DNA of 64,000 bases from Burkholderiaceae bacterium (lineage in GTDB: Bacteria > Pseudomonadota > Gammaproteobacteria > Burkholderiales > Burkholderiaceae_C). The stretch is from the NCBI GenBank assembly GCA_004299095.1, contig SCQQ01000074.1:62001-126000 (forward strand), read 5' to 3'. Shown piece by piece: positions 40,269 through 51,388 of the stretch. The translations under genes and the position numbers were made by a program. Within the stretch, counting starts at the first letter, position 1. Every line of letters starts with the position of its first letter. A model generated the notes under the pieces. It was not told where the DNA came from and ran no database searches. It saw nothing but the letters and a program-made list of their open reading frames with translations.

Positions 40269-41399
40269 ATGAGCAGTGTGGTAGGTTTTGTCGGCTGGCG
40301 CGGCATGGTCGGCTCGGTGCTGATGGCGCGCATGCAGGCCGAGAAAGACTTCGACTTGATCGAGCCGGTCTTTTTCTCGACTTCCGATGCGGGCGGCGCG
40401 GCGCCTGCCATGGCGAAAAACGAGAGGCGCCTGCAAGACGCGAGCGACGTGAATGCGTTGGGGCGCTGCGACATCATCATCACCTGCCAGGGCGGCGACT
40501 ACACCCACGGCGTCTTTCCCAAGCTGCGCGCCGCGGGCTGGAAAGGCCACTGGATCGACGCTTCATCCGCGCTGCGCATGGAAAACGACGCGGTAATCGT
40601 GCTGGATCCAGTAAACATGAGCGTCATCAAGGACGCCATGCACCGAGGCAACACCAACTGGATCGGCGGCAACTGCACCGTGAGTTGCATGCTGATGGGC
40701 GTGGGCGCCCTCTTCAAGGCCGGGCTGGTCGAGTGGATGAGCACCGAAACCTACCAGGCCGCGAGCGGCGGCGGTGCCAAGCACATGCGCGAACTGGTCA
40801 CGCAGTACGGCACCCTGTACGCCGAAGTGAAGGACTTGCTCGCGGACCCCAGCAGCGCCATTCTGGAAATCGACCGCAAGGTGATCGCCAAACAGCGCGC
40901 GCTCACGGCCGAAGAAACCGCGAATTTCGGCGTACCGCTGGCCGGCAGCCTGATTCCGTGGATCGACAAGGACCTGGACGGCGGCTTCTCGCGCGAAGAG
41001 TGGAAAGGCATGGCCGAGACCAACAAGATCCTGGGCCGAGGCGACGGTTTTTCGCTTCCTGCAATCCCGGTCGATGGCATTTGCGTGCGCGTGGGTTCGA
41101 TGCGCTGCCACAGCCAGGCGCTCACCATCAAGCTGACCCAGGACGTGCCACTCGCCGACATCGAAGCCCTGATCGCGGCCGACAACGCGTGGGTCAAGGT
41201 CATCCCGAACAACCGCGAAGCGACGATGCGCGGTCTCACGCCAGTCGCCGTGACCGGAACGCTGGAGATCCCGGTTGGCCGCCTGCGCAAAATGAAAATG
41301 GGGCCGGAATATCTGAGTGCGTTTACGGTCGGCGACCAGTTGCTCTGGGGCGCTGCGGAACCGTTGCGCCGCATGCTGCGCATCCTGCTGGAACGATAA
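40269..41399 (+). CDS. asd: Aspartate-semialdehyde dehydrogenase
   Basis: Reduces aspartyl-4-phosphate to aspartate semialdehyde with NADPH, feeding lysine, diaminopimelate, threonine and methionine synthesis. The ATG at 40269 follows AAGGGG and gives [20 protein letters not shown], the normal start with the NADPH-binding glycine motif. Catalytic Cys136 lies in [11 protein letters not shown], and the proton-acceptor His in [17 protein letters not shown]. At 376 residues it is of the usual gram-negative type. The open frame extends 62 codons upstream, which is rejected. Confidence 0.96.
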   Translation: MSSVVGFVGWRGMVGSVLMARMQAEKDFDLIEPVFFSTSDAGGAAPAMAKNERRLQDASDVNALGRCDIIITCQGGDYTHGVFPKLRAAGWKGHWIDASSALRMENDAVIVLDPVNMSVIKDAMHRGNTNWIGGNCTVSCMLMGVGALFKAGLVEWMSTETYQAASGGGAKHMRELVTQYGTLYAEVKDLLADPSSAILEIDRKVIAKQRALTAEETANFGVPLAGSLIPWIDKDLDGGFSREEWKGMAETNKILGRGDGFSLPAIPVDGICVRVGSMRCHSQALTIKLTQDVPLADIEALIAADNAWVKVIPNNREATMRGLTPVAVTGTLEIPVGRLRKMKMGPEYLSAFTVGDQLLWGAAEPLRRMLRILLER

Positions 41400-41576
41400 T
41401 CCGCCGAACCCGGTCGCGGCGCTGGAAACTGGCTGTATCATCGCCGCAGCCCGTCGGGCGGACGGGGGCCGGCAGGTTGCGCGGCGTGTCATGCAAGCCT
41501 GGCCCAAGTGCAACGGAATTTCAGGCTCCCGTCCATCTGCGGCGTCTGCTACCTGCTCTTGGGGAAACCCGGCGTT

Positions 41577-43985
41577 ATGCGAACAAACAGATTCTCAACA
41601 CGTGAAGACAAACGGGTGCACAAGGCATCCGGCGCGATGCCGATGACTTGGCTCAGACATACGGTTCTGGCGTCGGTGGCCGCGCTGTCGCTGTTGGGTG
41701 TCAGCGTTGATGCCCAGGCACTGGCATTGGGCGCGATCAGCGTTCAGTCCGCGCTGGGCGAACCGTTGCACGCGGAGATCGAAATCCCCGAAATGACGTC
41801 GGAGCAGGCCTCCTCGCTGTCGGCCAGCATCGCGACGCAAAAGGAATTCCAGGCGAGCGGTGTCGACTACAGCGCCGCGCTCAAAGGAGCGCAGGTCAGC
41901 CTGCAGCATCGCGCCAACGGGCAGCCCTATCTGCGCATCACGGGGCGCCAGGCGATCAACGAGCCATTCGTCAACATCGTGATCAACGCGACGTGGGCCA
42001 ACGGTCATTTGCGACGCGACTACACCGCGCTGCTGAACCCGCCCGGCCGCGCTGCCATACCCGCCGTGACGCCCGCAGAGAGCGCAGCAACGGCGACCAT
42101 GCCGGCACAAACCGCAGCAGCGCCCATCATCCCGAGCGCTGCAGAGCAGGTCAGACCTGCGGCGCCACGAAAAGCTCCGTTAAGGCGAGAGCGCGCGAGC
42201 ATCGCGGCGCCGGCTGCAGAAACACCTGAACGCCGCAAAGTCACCGTCCGACGCGGCGACACGGCCAGCGGAATCGTGCACTCGGCCAGGACACGCGGCG
42301 TATCGCTCGACCAGCAATTGATCGCCCTGCTGCACGCGAACCCACGCGCATTCATTGATGGCAACGTCAATCTGGTGAAAGCCGGCGCGGTCGTTCGCAT
42401 TCCGACCGCCGCCGAGGCCCGCGCCACATCCCGGACAGAGGCGCGCAAGCTGGTGCTGGCGCAAACGCAGGACTTCCACACCTACCGGCAGCGCCTCGCT
42501 AGCAACACCCCGACCAAGGCGCCCGCGAGTACAGTCGTCGCGCACGCGGCCGAAGGAGCCGTTCAGCCAGCCCACGTCAAAGACGAGCACGCCGCCGCGG
42601 AATCCCCGGATCAGCTGAAAGTCTCCAAGGCGGAGGCAAAAGACTCGAGTGCCACACAAGTGGCTCAATCCCGGGAAGAACACGCGCAAAGCGATCGCGT
42701 GGCCGAGTTGAACAAGAACATTCAAGACTTGTCGCAACTCGAAAAGCAGACCCAGGCGGCTGATAGCGGCGCGGCCCCGGGCAACGGCACGCAACCGGCC
42801 GAAGCGGCGGCCAATCAGGACACGAAAGCGAGCGCCGGACCAGCAGCGACCGAATCTAAGTCGGGTGATGCTTCGTCGGCCGCGCCAGCCGGCACGAGCA
42901 AAGCCGGTACCGAACCGCAGAACGCGGCCGCGCCGCAATCCGCTGGTGGCGAACAGGCACCCGCCACAGCAACGCCACCGGCTGCAAGCCAGCCCCAAAC
43001 GGCATCACCGAGCGTGGCCGTCAAGGCGAACCCGCCCCCCACACCTGCTGCCGCGCCAGCTTGGTACGACGATTTGACCGATAGCCCCAGCACGCTGGGC
43101 CTCCTGGCTGCACTGATCGTCTTACTCGTGGGTTACGGCCTCTACCGCAAGCGCCGCCACAAGAGCGGGGACGCCGCGGGTTTCGGTGGCATGGATGGTG
43201 ATGCGGACGCCCCAAAGGCGGGCGGGACATCAACGCCGACACGCACGCAAACCCCGGTCAAGACAAGTGAGCCATCACAACCTACGGCGGCACACGAACT
43301 TGCGGGTGCGGCGGCAGCCACGGCCGCTGACGGCGCAGCAACCTTCCACACGGTCGAAACCCAGGCCGACGCGACTGCGTCAGCCGTCGACCTGAATCTG
43401 GATTTGAATGAACACGATGGCCACGCCCCCGGGATATCTGCCTCCGACGATTCCGATGTCACCGATTTTCAACCGACGACGCTGTCGATGCGACTCCCGG
43501 AACTGGAAACCAAACAGGACGCACCCCAGGCGCCGACACAGCCACACCACCTGATGGACGACGCGGCCGGCGATCCTGACGTGACCGATTTCCAGGAAAC
43601 CACGATGGCGCTGCACGCCCCGAGTTCGGGAACAACGGCGAGCACCCCGCAGGGACAGTCCGGCGCGATCAGCCGCCCGGTTCTGGACGATCTCACATTG
43701 CCTGATCTGAGCTTCTCTCCGCCCAAGGCGGCGCCTGCGCCTGTGCCTGACCGTGGAACGATCGACTTCGATCCCGACACGCTGACTGTAGAACCCGCTT
43801 CTCACGGCAGTCCGGCCACCTCGATCGCAGACGCAGCCGGTGCCCTGATGACCAAGTTGACGCTGGCGCAGGAGTTCCTCAACATCGGTGATACCGACGG
43901 CGCGCGCAGTCTCGCGCAAGAGGTGATCGCCGGCGCCAGCGGCGATCTGAAGCAACGCGCGGAAAAATTCCTGACCAACCTTTGA
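41577..43985 (+). CDS. fimV: FimV-like peptidoglycan-binding pilus assembly protein
   Basis: Inner-membrane LysM protein linked to type IV pilus secretin assembly and cell polarity in Pseudomonas. With the ATG at 41577 (after GGGGAAA) the protein has 802 residues; the ATG at 41637 or 41643 is also possible. Order: signal region ending near VDAQALA; FimV N-terminal domain ([20 protein letters not shown]); LysM at about 219-280 ([11 protein letters not shown], then [20 protein letters not shown]); a long Ala/Pro/Thr/Gln linker; one membrane helix at about 507-525 ([15 protein letters not shown]); an acidic cytoplasmic part with two DVTDFQ-x-TT repeats; and the conserved FimV C-terminal helix pair ([20 protein letters not shown]). 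It lies next to truA, as in relatives. Confidence 0.9.
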   Translation: MRTNRFSTREDKRVHKASGAMPMTWLRHTVLASVAALSLLGVSVDAQALALGAISVQSALGEPLHAEIEIPEMTSEQASSLSASIATQKEFQASGVDYSAALKGAQVSLQHRANGQPYLRITGRQAINEPFVNIVINATWANGHLRRDYTALLNPPGRAAIPAVTPAESAATATMPAQTAAAPIIPSAAEQVRPAAPRKAPLRRERASIAAPAAETPERRKVTVRRGDTASGIVHSARTRGVSLDQQLIALLHANPRAFIDGNVNLVKAGAVVRIPTAAEARATSRTEARKLVLAQTQDFHTYRQRLASNTPTKAPASTVVAHAAEGAVQPAHVKDEHAAAESPDQLKVSKAEAKDSSATQVAQSREEHAQSDRVAELNKNIQDLSQLEKQTQAADSGAAPGNGTQPAEAAANQDTKASAGPAATESKSGDASSAAPAGTSKAGTEPQNAAAPQSAGGEQAPATATPPAASQPQTASPSVAVKANPPPTPAAAPAWYDDLTDSPSTLGLLAALIVLLVGYGLYRKRRHKSGDAAGFGGMDGDADAPKAGGTSTPTRTQTPVKTSEPSQPTAAHELAGAAAATAADGAATFHTVETQADATASAVDLNLDLNEHDGHAPGISASDDSDVTDFQPTTLSMRLPELETKQDAPQAPTQPHHLMDDAAGDPDVTDFQETTMALHAPSSGTTASTPQGQSGAISRPVLDDLTLPDLSFSPPKAAPAPVPDRGTIDFDPDTLTVEPASHGSPATSIADAAGALMTKLTLAQEFLNIGDTDGARSLAQEVIAGASGDLKQRAEKFLTNL

Positions 43986-44025
43986 GAAAGCGGGTGCCGC
44001 AGCATCCGCGGCGGCGGTACCTCGC

Positions 44026-44808
44026 GTGAGAATTGCGCTCGGCCTGAGCTACGACGGCACCCGTTACCAGGGCTGGCAGAGCCAGCCTTCGGGCTTGACG
44101 GTCCAGGACCGACTGGAGGCGGCACTCGCGAAATTCGCGACCTGCCCGGTTCGGGTGCATTGCGCCGGTCGAACGGATGCGGGCGTCCATGCGCTGATGC
44201 AAGTCGTGCACTTCGACACCGACATCGATCGGGTTCCGTTTTCCTGGGTGCGCGGAACCAATCGCTTCCTGCCCACAGACATTGCAGTTCAATGGGCGCA
44301 GCATGTGCCGGAGGTGTTCGGCGCCCGCGCCAGCGCGCTCGCACGCCGCTACAGCTACGTCGTGCTGGAATCGCCCGTGCGGCCCAGCCTGGATGCGCAT
44401 CGCGTGGGCTGGAGTTTCCGTGCGCTGGACGTCGATGCGATGCGCGTCGCCGCACGACACCTGCTGGGTGAACACGACTTCACATCGTTCCGCGCCAGCG
44501 CCTGCCAGGCACCCTCGCCCATCAAGCAAATGGAAACCATCGAAATCTCGCGGCGCGGCGCCTACCTGCGCTTTGACTTCCGCGCCAATGCGTTTCTCTA
44601 CCACATGATTCGCAACATCATGGGATGCCTGATCGCGGTCGGCCAGGGGCTCCAGCCGCCGGGCTGGATGAAGGCTGTCTTGCAGGCGCGTGATCGCAAC
44701 GCGGCGGCGCCCACTTTCAACCCCGATGGCCTCTACTTCTGCGCACCGGTTTATGCGCCGAAGTGGGATCTGCCGGATCGGACCGCCGCCTATGATTGGC
44801 TGCCATGA
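44026..44808 (+). CDS. truA: tRNA pseudouridine(38-40) synthase
   Basis: Isomerises uridines 38-40 in the tRNA anticodon stem. The GTG start gives [20 protein letters not shown]. Catalytic Asp51 lies in [23 protein letters not shown] and [18 protein letters not shown] are further family motifs. 260 residues, normal length. The stop overlaps the trpF start (ATGA), placing truA in a fimV-truA-trpF-trpB-trpA-accD run that is conserved in betaproteobacteria. Confidence 0.96.
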   Translation: MRIALGLSYDGTRYQGWQSQPSGLTVQDRLEAALAKFATCPVRVHCAGRTDAGVHALMQVVHFDTDIDRVPFSWVRGTNRFLPTDIAVQWAQHVPEVFGARASALARRYSYVVLESPVRPSLDAHRVGWSFRALDVDAMRVAARHLLGEHDFTSFRASACQAPSPIKQMETIEISRRGAYLRFDFRANAFLYHMIRNIMGCLIAVGQGLQPPGWMKAVLQARDRNAAAPTFNPDGLYFCAPVYAPKWDLPDRTAAYDWLP

Positions 44809-45545
44809 TCACTGGCGCCCCACCCTCTGCAACCGGCGTTGACACGGTTCCGACCCGATTCGCGCACACCTGCGTCAAGATCTGCGGCCTGACGCGCGCA
44901 GTCGATGTGGACGCCGCCGTGGCCTCTGGCGCGAATGCCGTCGGGTTCGTGCTCTACCCCGAGAGCCCGCGCTACGTTCCCCCAGAGGTGGCGGCCGGGC
45001 TGGCACGGCGCCTGCCGCCGCTCGTCACGCCGGTACTCCTGTTTGTGAATGCGACGCTGACACAGATTCGCGACGCCTGTGGCCGCTTCGACCGCTGCAT
45101 CCTTCAGTTTCACGGCGATGAATCGGCGGCGGACTGCGTGGCCATCGCCACCAGCGTCGGGCGCCCCTTTTGGCGCGCCGCGCGCGTCCCGGCGAATCGG
45201 CCATTCGACTTGCTAAAATTTGCCGCTGAATACCGCGCGGCGCAAGCGCTGTTGCTGGATGCTGAAGTCGCCGGCTATGGCGGTGGCGGCCGCAGTTTTG
45301 ACTGGTCGTTGTTGCCGGCGAAAATTCCGGCGCACGTGGTGCTGTCAGGCGGGCTCACGGCGGAGAACGTCCGCGCGGGCATCCGGGCGTTGCGCGGGCG
45401 TGGTGCGTCACTCACCGTCGACGTCTCGTCTGGCGTCGAAGCCACCGATGCCGCCGGACGGCCGCTGAAAGGCGTGAAGGACGCTGACAAAATGCGGCAC
45501 TTCATCGCCGCGGTTCGCGCTGCCGATGACTCCTGTTCTGGATAA
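44805..45545 (+). CDS. trpF: Phosphoribosylanthranilate isomerase
   Basis: Isomerises N-(5'-phosphoribosyl)anthranilate to CdRP in tryptophan synthesis; beta-alpha barrel. The ATG overlaps the truA stop; the TTG three codons earlier is less likely. The catalytic Cys lies in [16 protein letters not shown], and the catalytic Asp in [18 protein letters not shown] and [12 protein letters not shown] are also typical. The 246-residue protein has an N-terminal extension of about 22 residues before the barrel and a short C-terminal tail. It overlaps the open trpB frame by 20 bases. Confidence 0.95.
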   Translation: MITGAPPSATGVDTVPTRFAHTCVKICGLTRAVDVDAAVASGANAVGFVLYPESPRYVPPEVAAGLARRLPPLVTPVLLFVNATLTQIRDACGRFDRCILQFHGDESAADCVAIATSVGRPFWRAARVPANRPFDLLKFAAEYRAAQALLLDAEVAGYGGGGRSFDWSLLPAKIPAHVVLSGGLTAENVRAGIRALRGRGASLTVDVSSGVEATDAAGRPLKGVKDADKMRHFIAAVRAADDSCSG

Positions 45546-45552
45546 CTCCCTC

Positions 45553-46824
45553 ATGAACTACCACCAACCCGATGAAAGCGGTCACTTCGGCCGTTATGGC
45601 GGCAGCTTCGTCAGCGAAACGCTGACCTATGCCGTCGACGAACTGAAGAACGCCTACGCCAAGTATCAGCACGATCCGGATTTCGAGCGCGAATTCCAGG
45701 ACGAGCTCACGCATTACGTCGGCCGGCCCTCGGCGCTCTATCACGCGGCACGCACCAGCCGCGAATTGGGCGGTGCGCAGATTTACTTGAAGCGCGAGGA
45801 TCTGAACCACACCGGTGCGCACAAGATCAACAACGTGATCGGCCAGGCCATGCTGGCGCGGCGCATGGGCAAGACCCGCATCATTGCGGAGACCGGCGCC
45901 GGCCAGCATGGCGTAGCCACGGCCACCATCTGCGCGCGCTACGGGCTGGAATGCATCGTTTACATGGGCAGCGAGGACGTGGCGCGCCAGCGACCCAACG
46001 TCTATCGCATGGAGCTGCTGGGCGCCACGGTCGTTCCTGTGGAATCGGGCAGCAAAACGCTGAAAGATGCGCTCAACGAAGCCATGCGCGACTGGGTGGC
46101 CAACGTCGACAACACGTTCTACATCATCGGCACCGTGGCCGGACCACACCCCTACCCGATGATGGTGCGCAATTTCCAAAGCGTGATCGGGCAGGAGTGC
46201 CTGGTGCAGATGCCGGCCATGTTGGCGGCCGACGGCATCAAGGCGGAACAGCCCGACGCGGTGGTGGCGTGCGTGGGCGGCGGCAGCAATTCGATGGGTA
46301 TCTTTTACCCGTATATCCCCTATGAAAAGACGCGCCTGATCGGCGTGGAAGCGGCGGGACTCGGACTCGACAGCGACCAGCATTCGGCCAGCCTGGAGCG
46401 CGGGTCGGTGGGCGTGCTGCACGGCAACCGCACCTACATCCTGCAGGACGAACACGGCCAGATCACGCCCACGCACAGCATTTCCGCCGGCCTCGACTAC
46501 CCGGGCGTGGGACCGGAGCACGCGTGGCTGAAAGACACCGGGCGCGCCGAATACGTCAGTGCGACGGACGATGAGGCGCTCGACGCGTTCCATTACCTGT
46601 GTCACGTCGAAGGCATCATTCCGGCACTCGAATCGAGCCACGCGTTTGCTTACGCCATGAAGCTGGCGCCGACCCTGCGGTCCGACCAGTCCGTTCTGGT
46701 GTGTCTCTCGGGTCGCGGCGACAAGGACATCGAGACCGTGGCCGAACTGGACCGTCAACGGGCTGTCAAGCAGGCCGAAAAATCCACCGGCCGCGGAAAA
46801 GCGGAAGCGCAGTTGAAGTCATGA
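45553..46824 (+). CDS. trpB: Tryptophan synthase beta chain
   Basis: Condenses indole, channelled from TrpA, with serine to make tryptophan; PLP enzyme. The ATG at 45553, seven bases after the trpF stop, gives [20 protein letters not shown], which matches neisserial and other beta-type starts. An upstream ATG at 45526 would overlap trpF by 20 bases and is less likely. The PLP Lys91 lies in [32 protein letters not shown] and [13 protein letters not shown] follow. 423 residues with a short basic tail ([12 protein letters not shown]). Its stop overlaps the trpA start. Confidence 0.96.
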   Translation: MNYHQPDESGHFGRYGGSFVSETLTYAVDELKNAYAKYQHDPDFEREFQDELTHYVGRPSALYHAARTSRELGGAQIYLKREDLNHTGAHKINNVIGQAMLARRMGKTRIIAETGAGQHGVATATICARYGLECIVYMGSEDVARQRPNVYRMELLGATVVPVESGSKTLKDALNEAMRDWVANVDNTFYIIGTVAGPHPYPMMVRNFQSVIGQECLVQMPAMLAADGIKAEQPDAVVACVGGGSNSMGIFYPYIPYEKTRLIGVEAAGLGLDSDQHSASLERGSVGVLHGNRTYILQDEHGQITPTHSISAGLDYPGVGPEHAWLKDTGRAEYVSATDDEALDAFHYLCHVEGIIPALESSHAFAYAMKLAPTLRSDQSVLVCLSGRGDKDIETVAELDRQRAVKQAEKSTGRGKAEAQLKS

Positions 46825-47645
46825 GCCGTATTCAAACCACTTTCGCCGCGCTGCGCGAGCACGGTCGCACCGCGCTCATCCCCTACGTGACCGCCGGATT
46901 TCCGTACGCCGACATCACGCCCGCGCTGATGCACGGCATGGTCAAGGCGGGGGCCGACCTGATCGAGCTGGGCGTACCGTTTTCCGACCCGAGCGCCGAC
47001 GGCCCCACCATCCAGAAAGCCAACGATCGCGCGCTGCAGCTCGGCATCGGCCTGGAACACGTGTTGGCCATGGTGAAGGCCTTCCGCACCAAGAATAAAA
47101 CCACGCCGGTCGTGCTGATGGGCTACGCCAACCCGATCGAGCGCTACGACCTGGCGCGCGGAACCGATGCGTTTGCCGCGGATGCCGCGAGTGCCGGGGT
47201 CGATGGCGTTCTGGTCGTCGACTATCCGCCGGAAGAAAGCACGGAACTCGCAGCCGCGCTCAAGCTGCACGGCCTCGATCTCATTTTCCTGCTGGCGCCC
47301 ACGTCCACGCCAGAGCGCATGGATCAAATCGCCAAAACCGCGAGCGGCTATGTGTATTACGTGTCGCTGCGCGGGGTGACCGGCTCGGGCGCCATCGACA
47401 CCGCGGAAGTGCAGGCCATGCTTCCTAAAATCCGCGGGCACGTCCAGCTGCCCGTGGGCGTGGGTTTCGGCATCCGCGATGCCAAGACCGCGCAAGCCGT
47501 GGGCGCCGTGGCCGACGCCGTGATCATCGGCAGCCGCGTGATCCAGCAGATCGAACAGCAGCCGTACGAAAACGTCGCGGCCGCTGCCATCGACTTCCTG
47601 CGCCCGATCCGGGTGGCCTTGGACGCGCAACGCAAACCTGTGTAA
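46821..47645 (+). CDS. trpA: Tryptophan synthase alpha chain
   Basis: Cleaves indole-3-glycerol phosphate to indole and glyceraldehyde 3-phosphate; indole passes to TrpB. The ATG overlaps the trpB stop. The catalytic residues are Glu49 in [16 protein letters not shown] and Asp60 in the same segment, the E. coli numbering. Phosphate-binding [10 protein letters not shown] and [13 protein letters not shown] complete the barrel. 274 residues. Translational coupling to trpB fits assembly of the alpha2-beta2 complex. Confidence 0.97.
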   Translation: MSRIQTTFAALREHGRTALIPYVTAGFPYADITPALMHGMVKAGADLIELGVPFSDPSADGPTIQKANDRALQLGIGLEHVLAMVKAFRTKNKTTPVVLMGYANPIERYDLARGTDAFAADAASAGVDGVLVVDYPPEESTELAAALKLHGLDLIFLLAPTSTPERMDQIAKTASGYVYYVSLRGVTGSGAIDTAEVQAMLPKIRGHVQLPVGVGFGIRDAKTAQAVGAVADAVIIGSRVIQQIEQQPYENVAAAAIDFLRPIRVALDAQRKPV

Positions 47646-47655
47646 GGACATTCAC

Positions 47656-48522
47656 TTGAGTTGGCTTGAAAAACTGCTTCCCCCCAAGATCCAGCACGCG
47701 GTCGGGCACCGCCAGGTGCCGGAAGGCCTGTGGATCAAATGCCCGGGCTGCGATACCGTCCTCTACAACTCCGACCTCGAGCAGAATCTGTTCGTTTGCC
47801 CGCACTGCGGCCACCATCACCGCATGCGCGCGCGCGACCGCCTGAACGCTTTCCTGGATGCGGATGGCCGCAAGGAAATCGGCCAGGACGTGGTGCCCAC
47901 CGACGCGCTCAAGTTCAAGGACAGCAAGAAATACACCAAGCGCATCAAGGAGGCCATGGAAGCCACCGGTGAAACCGATGCGCTGGTGGTGATGAGCGGC
48001 GCGGTTCAGTCGCAGGGCGTGGTGGCCGCGGCATTCGAATTCGAATTCATGGGCGGTTCCATGGGCTCGGTCGTAGGCGAGCGCTTCGTGCGCGGCGTGG
48101 AAGTCGCGGTCAAGCAGAAAGTGCCGTTCATCTCCTTTACCGCGACCGGCGGCGCGCGCATGCAGGAGGGCCTCTTGAGCCTGATGCAAATGGCCAAGAC
48201 CAACGCAGCGCTCACGCGCCTGGCGAAAAAAGGCCTGCCCTACATCAGCGTGCTCACCGACCCCACCATGGGCGGCGTGTCGGCCGGGTTCGCCTTCATG
48301 GGCGACGTGGTGATTGCCGAGCCCAAGGCGCTGATTGGCTTTGCCGGGCCGCGCGTGATCGAAAACACGGTGCACGTGAAATTGCCCGACGGGTTCCAGC
48401 ACGCCGAGTTCCTGCAAGACAAGGGCGCGATCGACTTCATTTGCGACCGGCGCGAACTGCGCGCCAAAGTGGCTCGCATCCTGGCACTGCTGCAGAACGA
48501 ACCGACGGAATCGGTCCAATAG
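47656..48522 (+). CDS. accD: Acetyl-CoA carboxylase carboxyltransferase beta subunit
   Basis: Part of the carboxyltransferase that makes malonyl-CoA for fatty acid synthesis, with AccA. The TTG start follows AAGGA and gives [20 protein letters not shown]. The zinc ribbon has Cys29, Cys32, Cys48 and Cys51 (CPGC and CPHC). The carboxyltransferase domain carries [20 protein letters not shown] and [17 protein letters not shown]. 288 residues. It ends the leu-asd-fimV-trp plus-strand run. In most relatives folC follows accD; here a YggT gene converges instead. Confidence 0.96.
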   Translation: MSWLEKLLPPKIQHAVGHRQVPEGLWIKCPGCDTVLYNSDLEQNLFVCPHCGHHHRMRARDRLNAFLDADGRKEIGQDVVPTDALKFKDSKKYTKRIKEAMEATGETDALVVMSGAVQSQGVVAAAFEFEFMGGSMGSVVGERFVRGVEVAVKQKVPFISFTATGGARMQEGLLSLMQMAKTNAALTRLAKKGLPYISVLTDPTMGGVSAGFAFMGDVVIAEPKALIGFAGPRVIENTVHVKLPDGFQHAEFLQDKGAIDFICDRRELRAKVARILALLQNEPTESVQ

Positions 48523-48551
48523 ACGGATCGATCAGGCCCGACGCGGGCGGG

Positions 48552-49115
48552 TCAGCCCAGCAACGTGGGCGTGCCCAGCAATGCGACCTGCCACGATCCG
48601 AGCACGATTCCGATCACTTGCAAAACCAGCACCGCGACCAGCGGTGACAGGTCGATGCCACGCAGCGTCGGCAGCGCCCGCCGAATCGGCGCGAGAAGCG
48701 GGTCCGCCAGGTGGTCCAGCACGTTCTGGATCAGCGTCGAACTGCCGGTCCACGACAGGATGGCGGCCAGGATGATGAGCGCCGTGGCAATCGATATCGC
48801 CAGTTGCACCACGCCAAACAAGGCCAGCACCGGCAATATTCCCCAGGCGCGCGAACCGAGCGCCGCCATCAACAGTGCGAACTGTGCCAACTCCAGCAAC
48901 CAGGCCGCCAGCAAGCTGGCGGCATCAATGCGATGGCTCGCCGGCAACAAGCGCGACAGGGGCGCCACGATCCAATCCGAGAACAGCAGCACGATCTGCC
49001 CCACGGGGTTGACGAACGACATGCGCCGCCAGCGCATGAGCACGCGCACCAGGCACGCACCCCCCACCAGGGTGACGCCCGCGCGGAGCAGAAACATGAA
49101 CACGTCAAACAGCAT
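48552..49115 (-). CDS. YggT family membrane protein
   Basis: A 187-residue inner-membrane protein of the YggT family, with two repeats of a two-helix unit. Conserved features are [21 protein letters not shown] near the first repeat and [20 protein letters not shown] near the end, which is the duplicated YggT signature. The start at the ATG giving [13 protein letters not shown] is preferred over a GTG four codons upstream. Family members are linked loosely to cell division, osmotic shock or K+ transport; the role is not settled. It is convergent with accD and divergent from lysS. Confidence 0.88.
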   Translation of the reverse strand: MLFDVFMFLLRAGVTLVGGACLVRVLMRWRRMSFVNPVGQIVLLFSDWIVAPLSRLLPASHRIDAASLLAAWLLELAQFALLMAALGSRAWGILPVLALFGVVQLAISIATALIILAAILSWTGSSTLIQNVLDHLADPLLAPIRRALPTLRGIDLSPLVAVLVLQVIGIVLGSWQVALLGTPTLLG

Positions 49116-49263
49116 GGCGACGGCCACCCCAAGTAGTCAGCGGAAGCGGCAAGCTTAGCCGTTCGCGCGGGACGCTCGTCGAAAAGGCGCCGCTGGGACC
49201 CGTCAGTGCGGAAAAATCGGAAGCCGGCGCCCTTCCCCCGGAAAGATGCCTGAACGCGCTCCG

Positions 49264-49269
49264 TAAAAT
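49264..49269 (+). promoter_or_regulatory. Candidate -10 element for lysS
   Basis: TAAAAT about 85 bases before the lysS ATG, in the gap divergent from the YggT gene. No good -35 hexamer is visible, so this is a weak call. Confidence 0.3.
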
Positions 49270-49354
49270 CAGCGGTTTGCGAACCGCGCACCGCGGACGC
49301 CCTCGTCCGAGCATTTCACTTCGACCAGCCCCGCGCCAGACATCACTCCATACC

Positions 49355-50917
49355 ATGAACCAACCGACCGAAAGCGCCGTCGCGTCCAGCACGCCAGGAC
49401 AGGATGAAAACCGGCTGATCGCCGAACGGCGGGCCAAACTGCAGGCGCTGCGCGACATTCAAAAAGCCGGTGGGCCGGTTGCCTTTCCCAACGATTTCAA
49501 GCCCAAGGATCGCGCCGCTCTGCTCCACCAGGCGCACGATGCGGCCGACGGCGCCGAGCTGGAACGCTGCGTGGTCGATGGCAAAGCCATTCAGGCCGGC
49601 ATCGCTGGCCGCATGATGCTGCGGCGCGTGATGGGCAAGGCGAGCTTTGCGACGATTCAGGACGGCACCGGCCGGATCCAGCTCTACGTCACGCGCGATG
49701 CCATCGGCGCCGAGGCCTACGACGCGTTCAAGCGCTGGGACCTGGGCGACATCGTCGCGGCCGAAGGCCACCTGTTCAAGACCCGGACCGGCGAGCTCTC
49801 GGTGCACGTCACGCACCTGCGCCTGCTGACCAAGAGCCTGCGGCCGTTGCCGGACAAATTCCACGGCATCGAAGACCAAGAGCTGAAATACCGGCAGCGC
49901 TACGTTGACCTCATCATGGACTCCGCCACGCGCGCGCGCTTCACGCTGCGCAGCAAAACGCTGACGGCGGTCCGCAACTACATGCTGGCGCACGACTTCA
50001 TGGAAGTGGAAACGCCCATGCTGCACCCGATCCCGGGCGGCGCCAACGCCAAGCCATTCATCACGCACCACAACGCGCTCGACCAGGATATGTACTTGCG
50101 CATCGCACCCGAGCTCTATCTGAAGCGCCTGATCGTGGGCGGCTTCGAGCGCGTGTTCGAAATCAACCGCAGCTTCCGCAACGAAGGCATCAGCGTGCGT
50201 CACAACCCCGAGTTCACGATGATGGAGTTCTACGCCGCGTACTGGAACTATCGCGACCAAATGAACTTCACCGAGCAACTGCTGCGCCACACGGCACAGG
50301 CGGCGACCGGGACGCTGCAACTGAGCTACGGCGGCCAGGCCGTGGACCTGGCGCAACCGTTCCGGCGGCTCACGATCCGCGACGCGATCGCGACGCACAC
50401 CGATATCGGTGCCCAGCTCGACGATGCCGCCGCGCTGGTCGACAGGCTGCTGAAGCGTCACGTGCGCGAATCGCGCGAAAAGCTCGAGCGCATGAGCCTC
50501 GCGCGGCTGCAAGTGATGTACTTCGAGGAAACGGTCGAAGAACAGCTCTGGCAGCCCACGTTCATCATGAACCACCCCACCGAAATCAGCCCGCTCGCGC
50601 GCGCGAGCGACACCGAACCGGAAATCACCGAGCGCTTCGAGCTCTACATCACGGGGCGCGAGATGGCCAACGGTTTCTCGGAGCTGAACGACGCCGAAGA
50701 TCAGGCTGCGCGCTTTCGCGCCCAAGCCACCGCCAAAGAGGCGGGCGACGACGAAGCCATGTACTACGACGCCGACTTCGTGCGCGCGCTCGAATACGGC
50801 ATGCCGCCCACCTCGGGCTGCGGCGTGGGCTTGGACCGGCTGATGATGCTGCTCACCGACAGCCCCAGCATTCGCGACGTGATCCTGTTCCCGACGCTCC
50901 GGCGCGAAGCCGATTGA
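49355..50917 (+). CDS. lysS: Lysyl-tRNA synthetase, class II
   Basis: Charges tRNA-Lys. The ATG at 49355 gives [20 protein letters not shown]; the 26-codon upstream extension is rejected. The N-terminal OB-fold anticodon domain ([30 protein letters not shown]) is followed by class II motif 1 near [11 protein letters not shown], motif 2 [19 protein letters not shown] and motif 3 [14 protein letters not shown]. 520 residues. It is monocistronic here; in many betaproteobacteria prfB lies upstream, but a YggT gene does here. Confidence 0.97.
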   Translation: MNQPTESAVASSTPGQDENRLIAERRAKLQALRDIQKAGGPVAFPNDFKPKDRAALLHQAHDAADGAELERCVVDGKAIQAGIAGRMMLRRVMGKASFATIQDGTGRIQLYVTRDAIGAEAYDAFKRWDLGDIVAAEGHLFKTRTGELSVHVTHLRLLTKSLRPLPDKFHGIEDQELKYRQRYVDLIMDSATRARFTLRSKTLTAVRNYMLAHDFMEVETPMLHPIPGGANAKPFITHHNALDQDMYLRIAPELYLKRLIVGGFERVFEINRSFRNEGISVRHNPEFTMMEFYAAYWNYRDQMNFTEQLLRHTAQAATGTLQLSYGGQAVDLAQPFRRLTIRDAIATHTDIGAQLDDAAALVDRLLKRHVRESREKLERMSLARLQVMYFEETVEEQLWQPTFIMNHPTEISPLARASDTEPEITERFELYITGREMANGFSELNDAEDQAARFRAQATAKEAGDDEAMYYDADFVRALEYGMPPTSGCGVGLDRLMMLLTDSPSIRDVILFPTLRREAD

Positions 50918-50976
50918 GCAAACCCGCCGCGCGCCCGGCCTGCGGCGCGGGAGCGGGAGCGAACCGGTAGAGCCGT

Positions 50977-51357
50977 TCAGGAATTCTCTTTGTCGGACAC
51001 GTCGCGCCAGTTCACGTCTTGCACCGAGTCATCGGCGGTGGTGGCCTGAACCGCATCGGCGCGCGGCGTGGTCGAGCGCTTTTTCCCCGGCGTCTGCGGC
51101 CAGCGGCCGCGCATCAAATCGCGGTAATGGCGCCAGAGCAGCGCCACGGTCGAAGGCCGGCCCGTGATCCAACCCCGGATCAGGCTGAAAGCAATCAAGA
51201 CCACGAGCCAGATCAGCACGCTGGCGATGAAGACCAGGCCAACCAGCGCCACCAGCATCCATCCCATCCAGGCGACGATCCAGCCCACGATCCCGCCCAG
51301 CGGCGCAGCGGAAAAGCCCGATGGCTGCGGTAACGAAGGACGACGTGGATCAGTCAT
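50977..51357 (-). CDS. Small membrane protein of unknown function
   Basis: A 126-residue protein, not recognised. The ATG at 51357 gives MTDPRRPSLPQPSGFSAAPL. Two hydrophobic helices span about residues 22-40 and 42-62 (VGWIVAWMGWMLVALVGLVF and VLIWLVVLIAFSLI). The C-terminal half is basic and polar, with Arg/Lys/Thr clusters and an acidic end, and looks cytoplasmic. It precedes nagZ's 3' end on the same strand with a gap of about 30 bases, so it may be transcribed with nagZ-acpS-pdxJ. The 28-codon upstream extension of the frame is rejected. Confidence 0.65.
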   Translation of the reverse strand: MTDPRRPSLPQPSGFSAAPLGGIVGWIVAWMGWMLVALVGLVFIASVLIWLVVLIAFSLIRGWITGRPSTVALLWRHYRDLMRGRWPQTPGKKRSTTPRADAVQATTADDSVQDVNWRDVSDKENS

Positions 51358-51388
51358 AACGGGTGGGATTCCGAGGTCGACGCAGAGT

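Noticed and set aside
38381-40483. A 700-codon minus-strand ORF across leuD, leuB and the leuB-asd gap
   Set aside because: It mirrors well-recognised genes on the opposite strand and its product is Arg/His/Gly/Asp-rich low-complexity sequence typical of GC-rich antisense frames.
44026-47645. Trp attenuator or trpR operator upstream of the trp genes
   Set aside because: The genes are coupled to fimV and truA by overlaps or short gaps, and no Trp-rich leader or palindromic operator was seen.
48536-48548. Hairpin GCCCG-ACG-CGGGC as terminator between accD and the YggT gene
   Set aside because: The stem is only 5 bp with a 3-base loop and no T-run; such matches are frequent by chance at this GC content.
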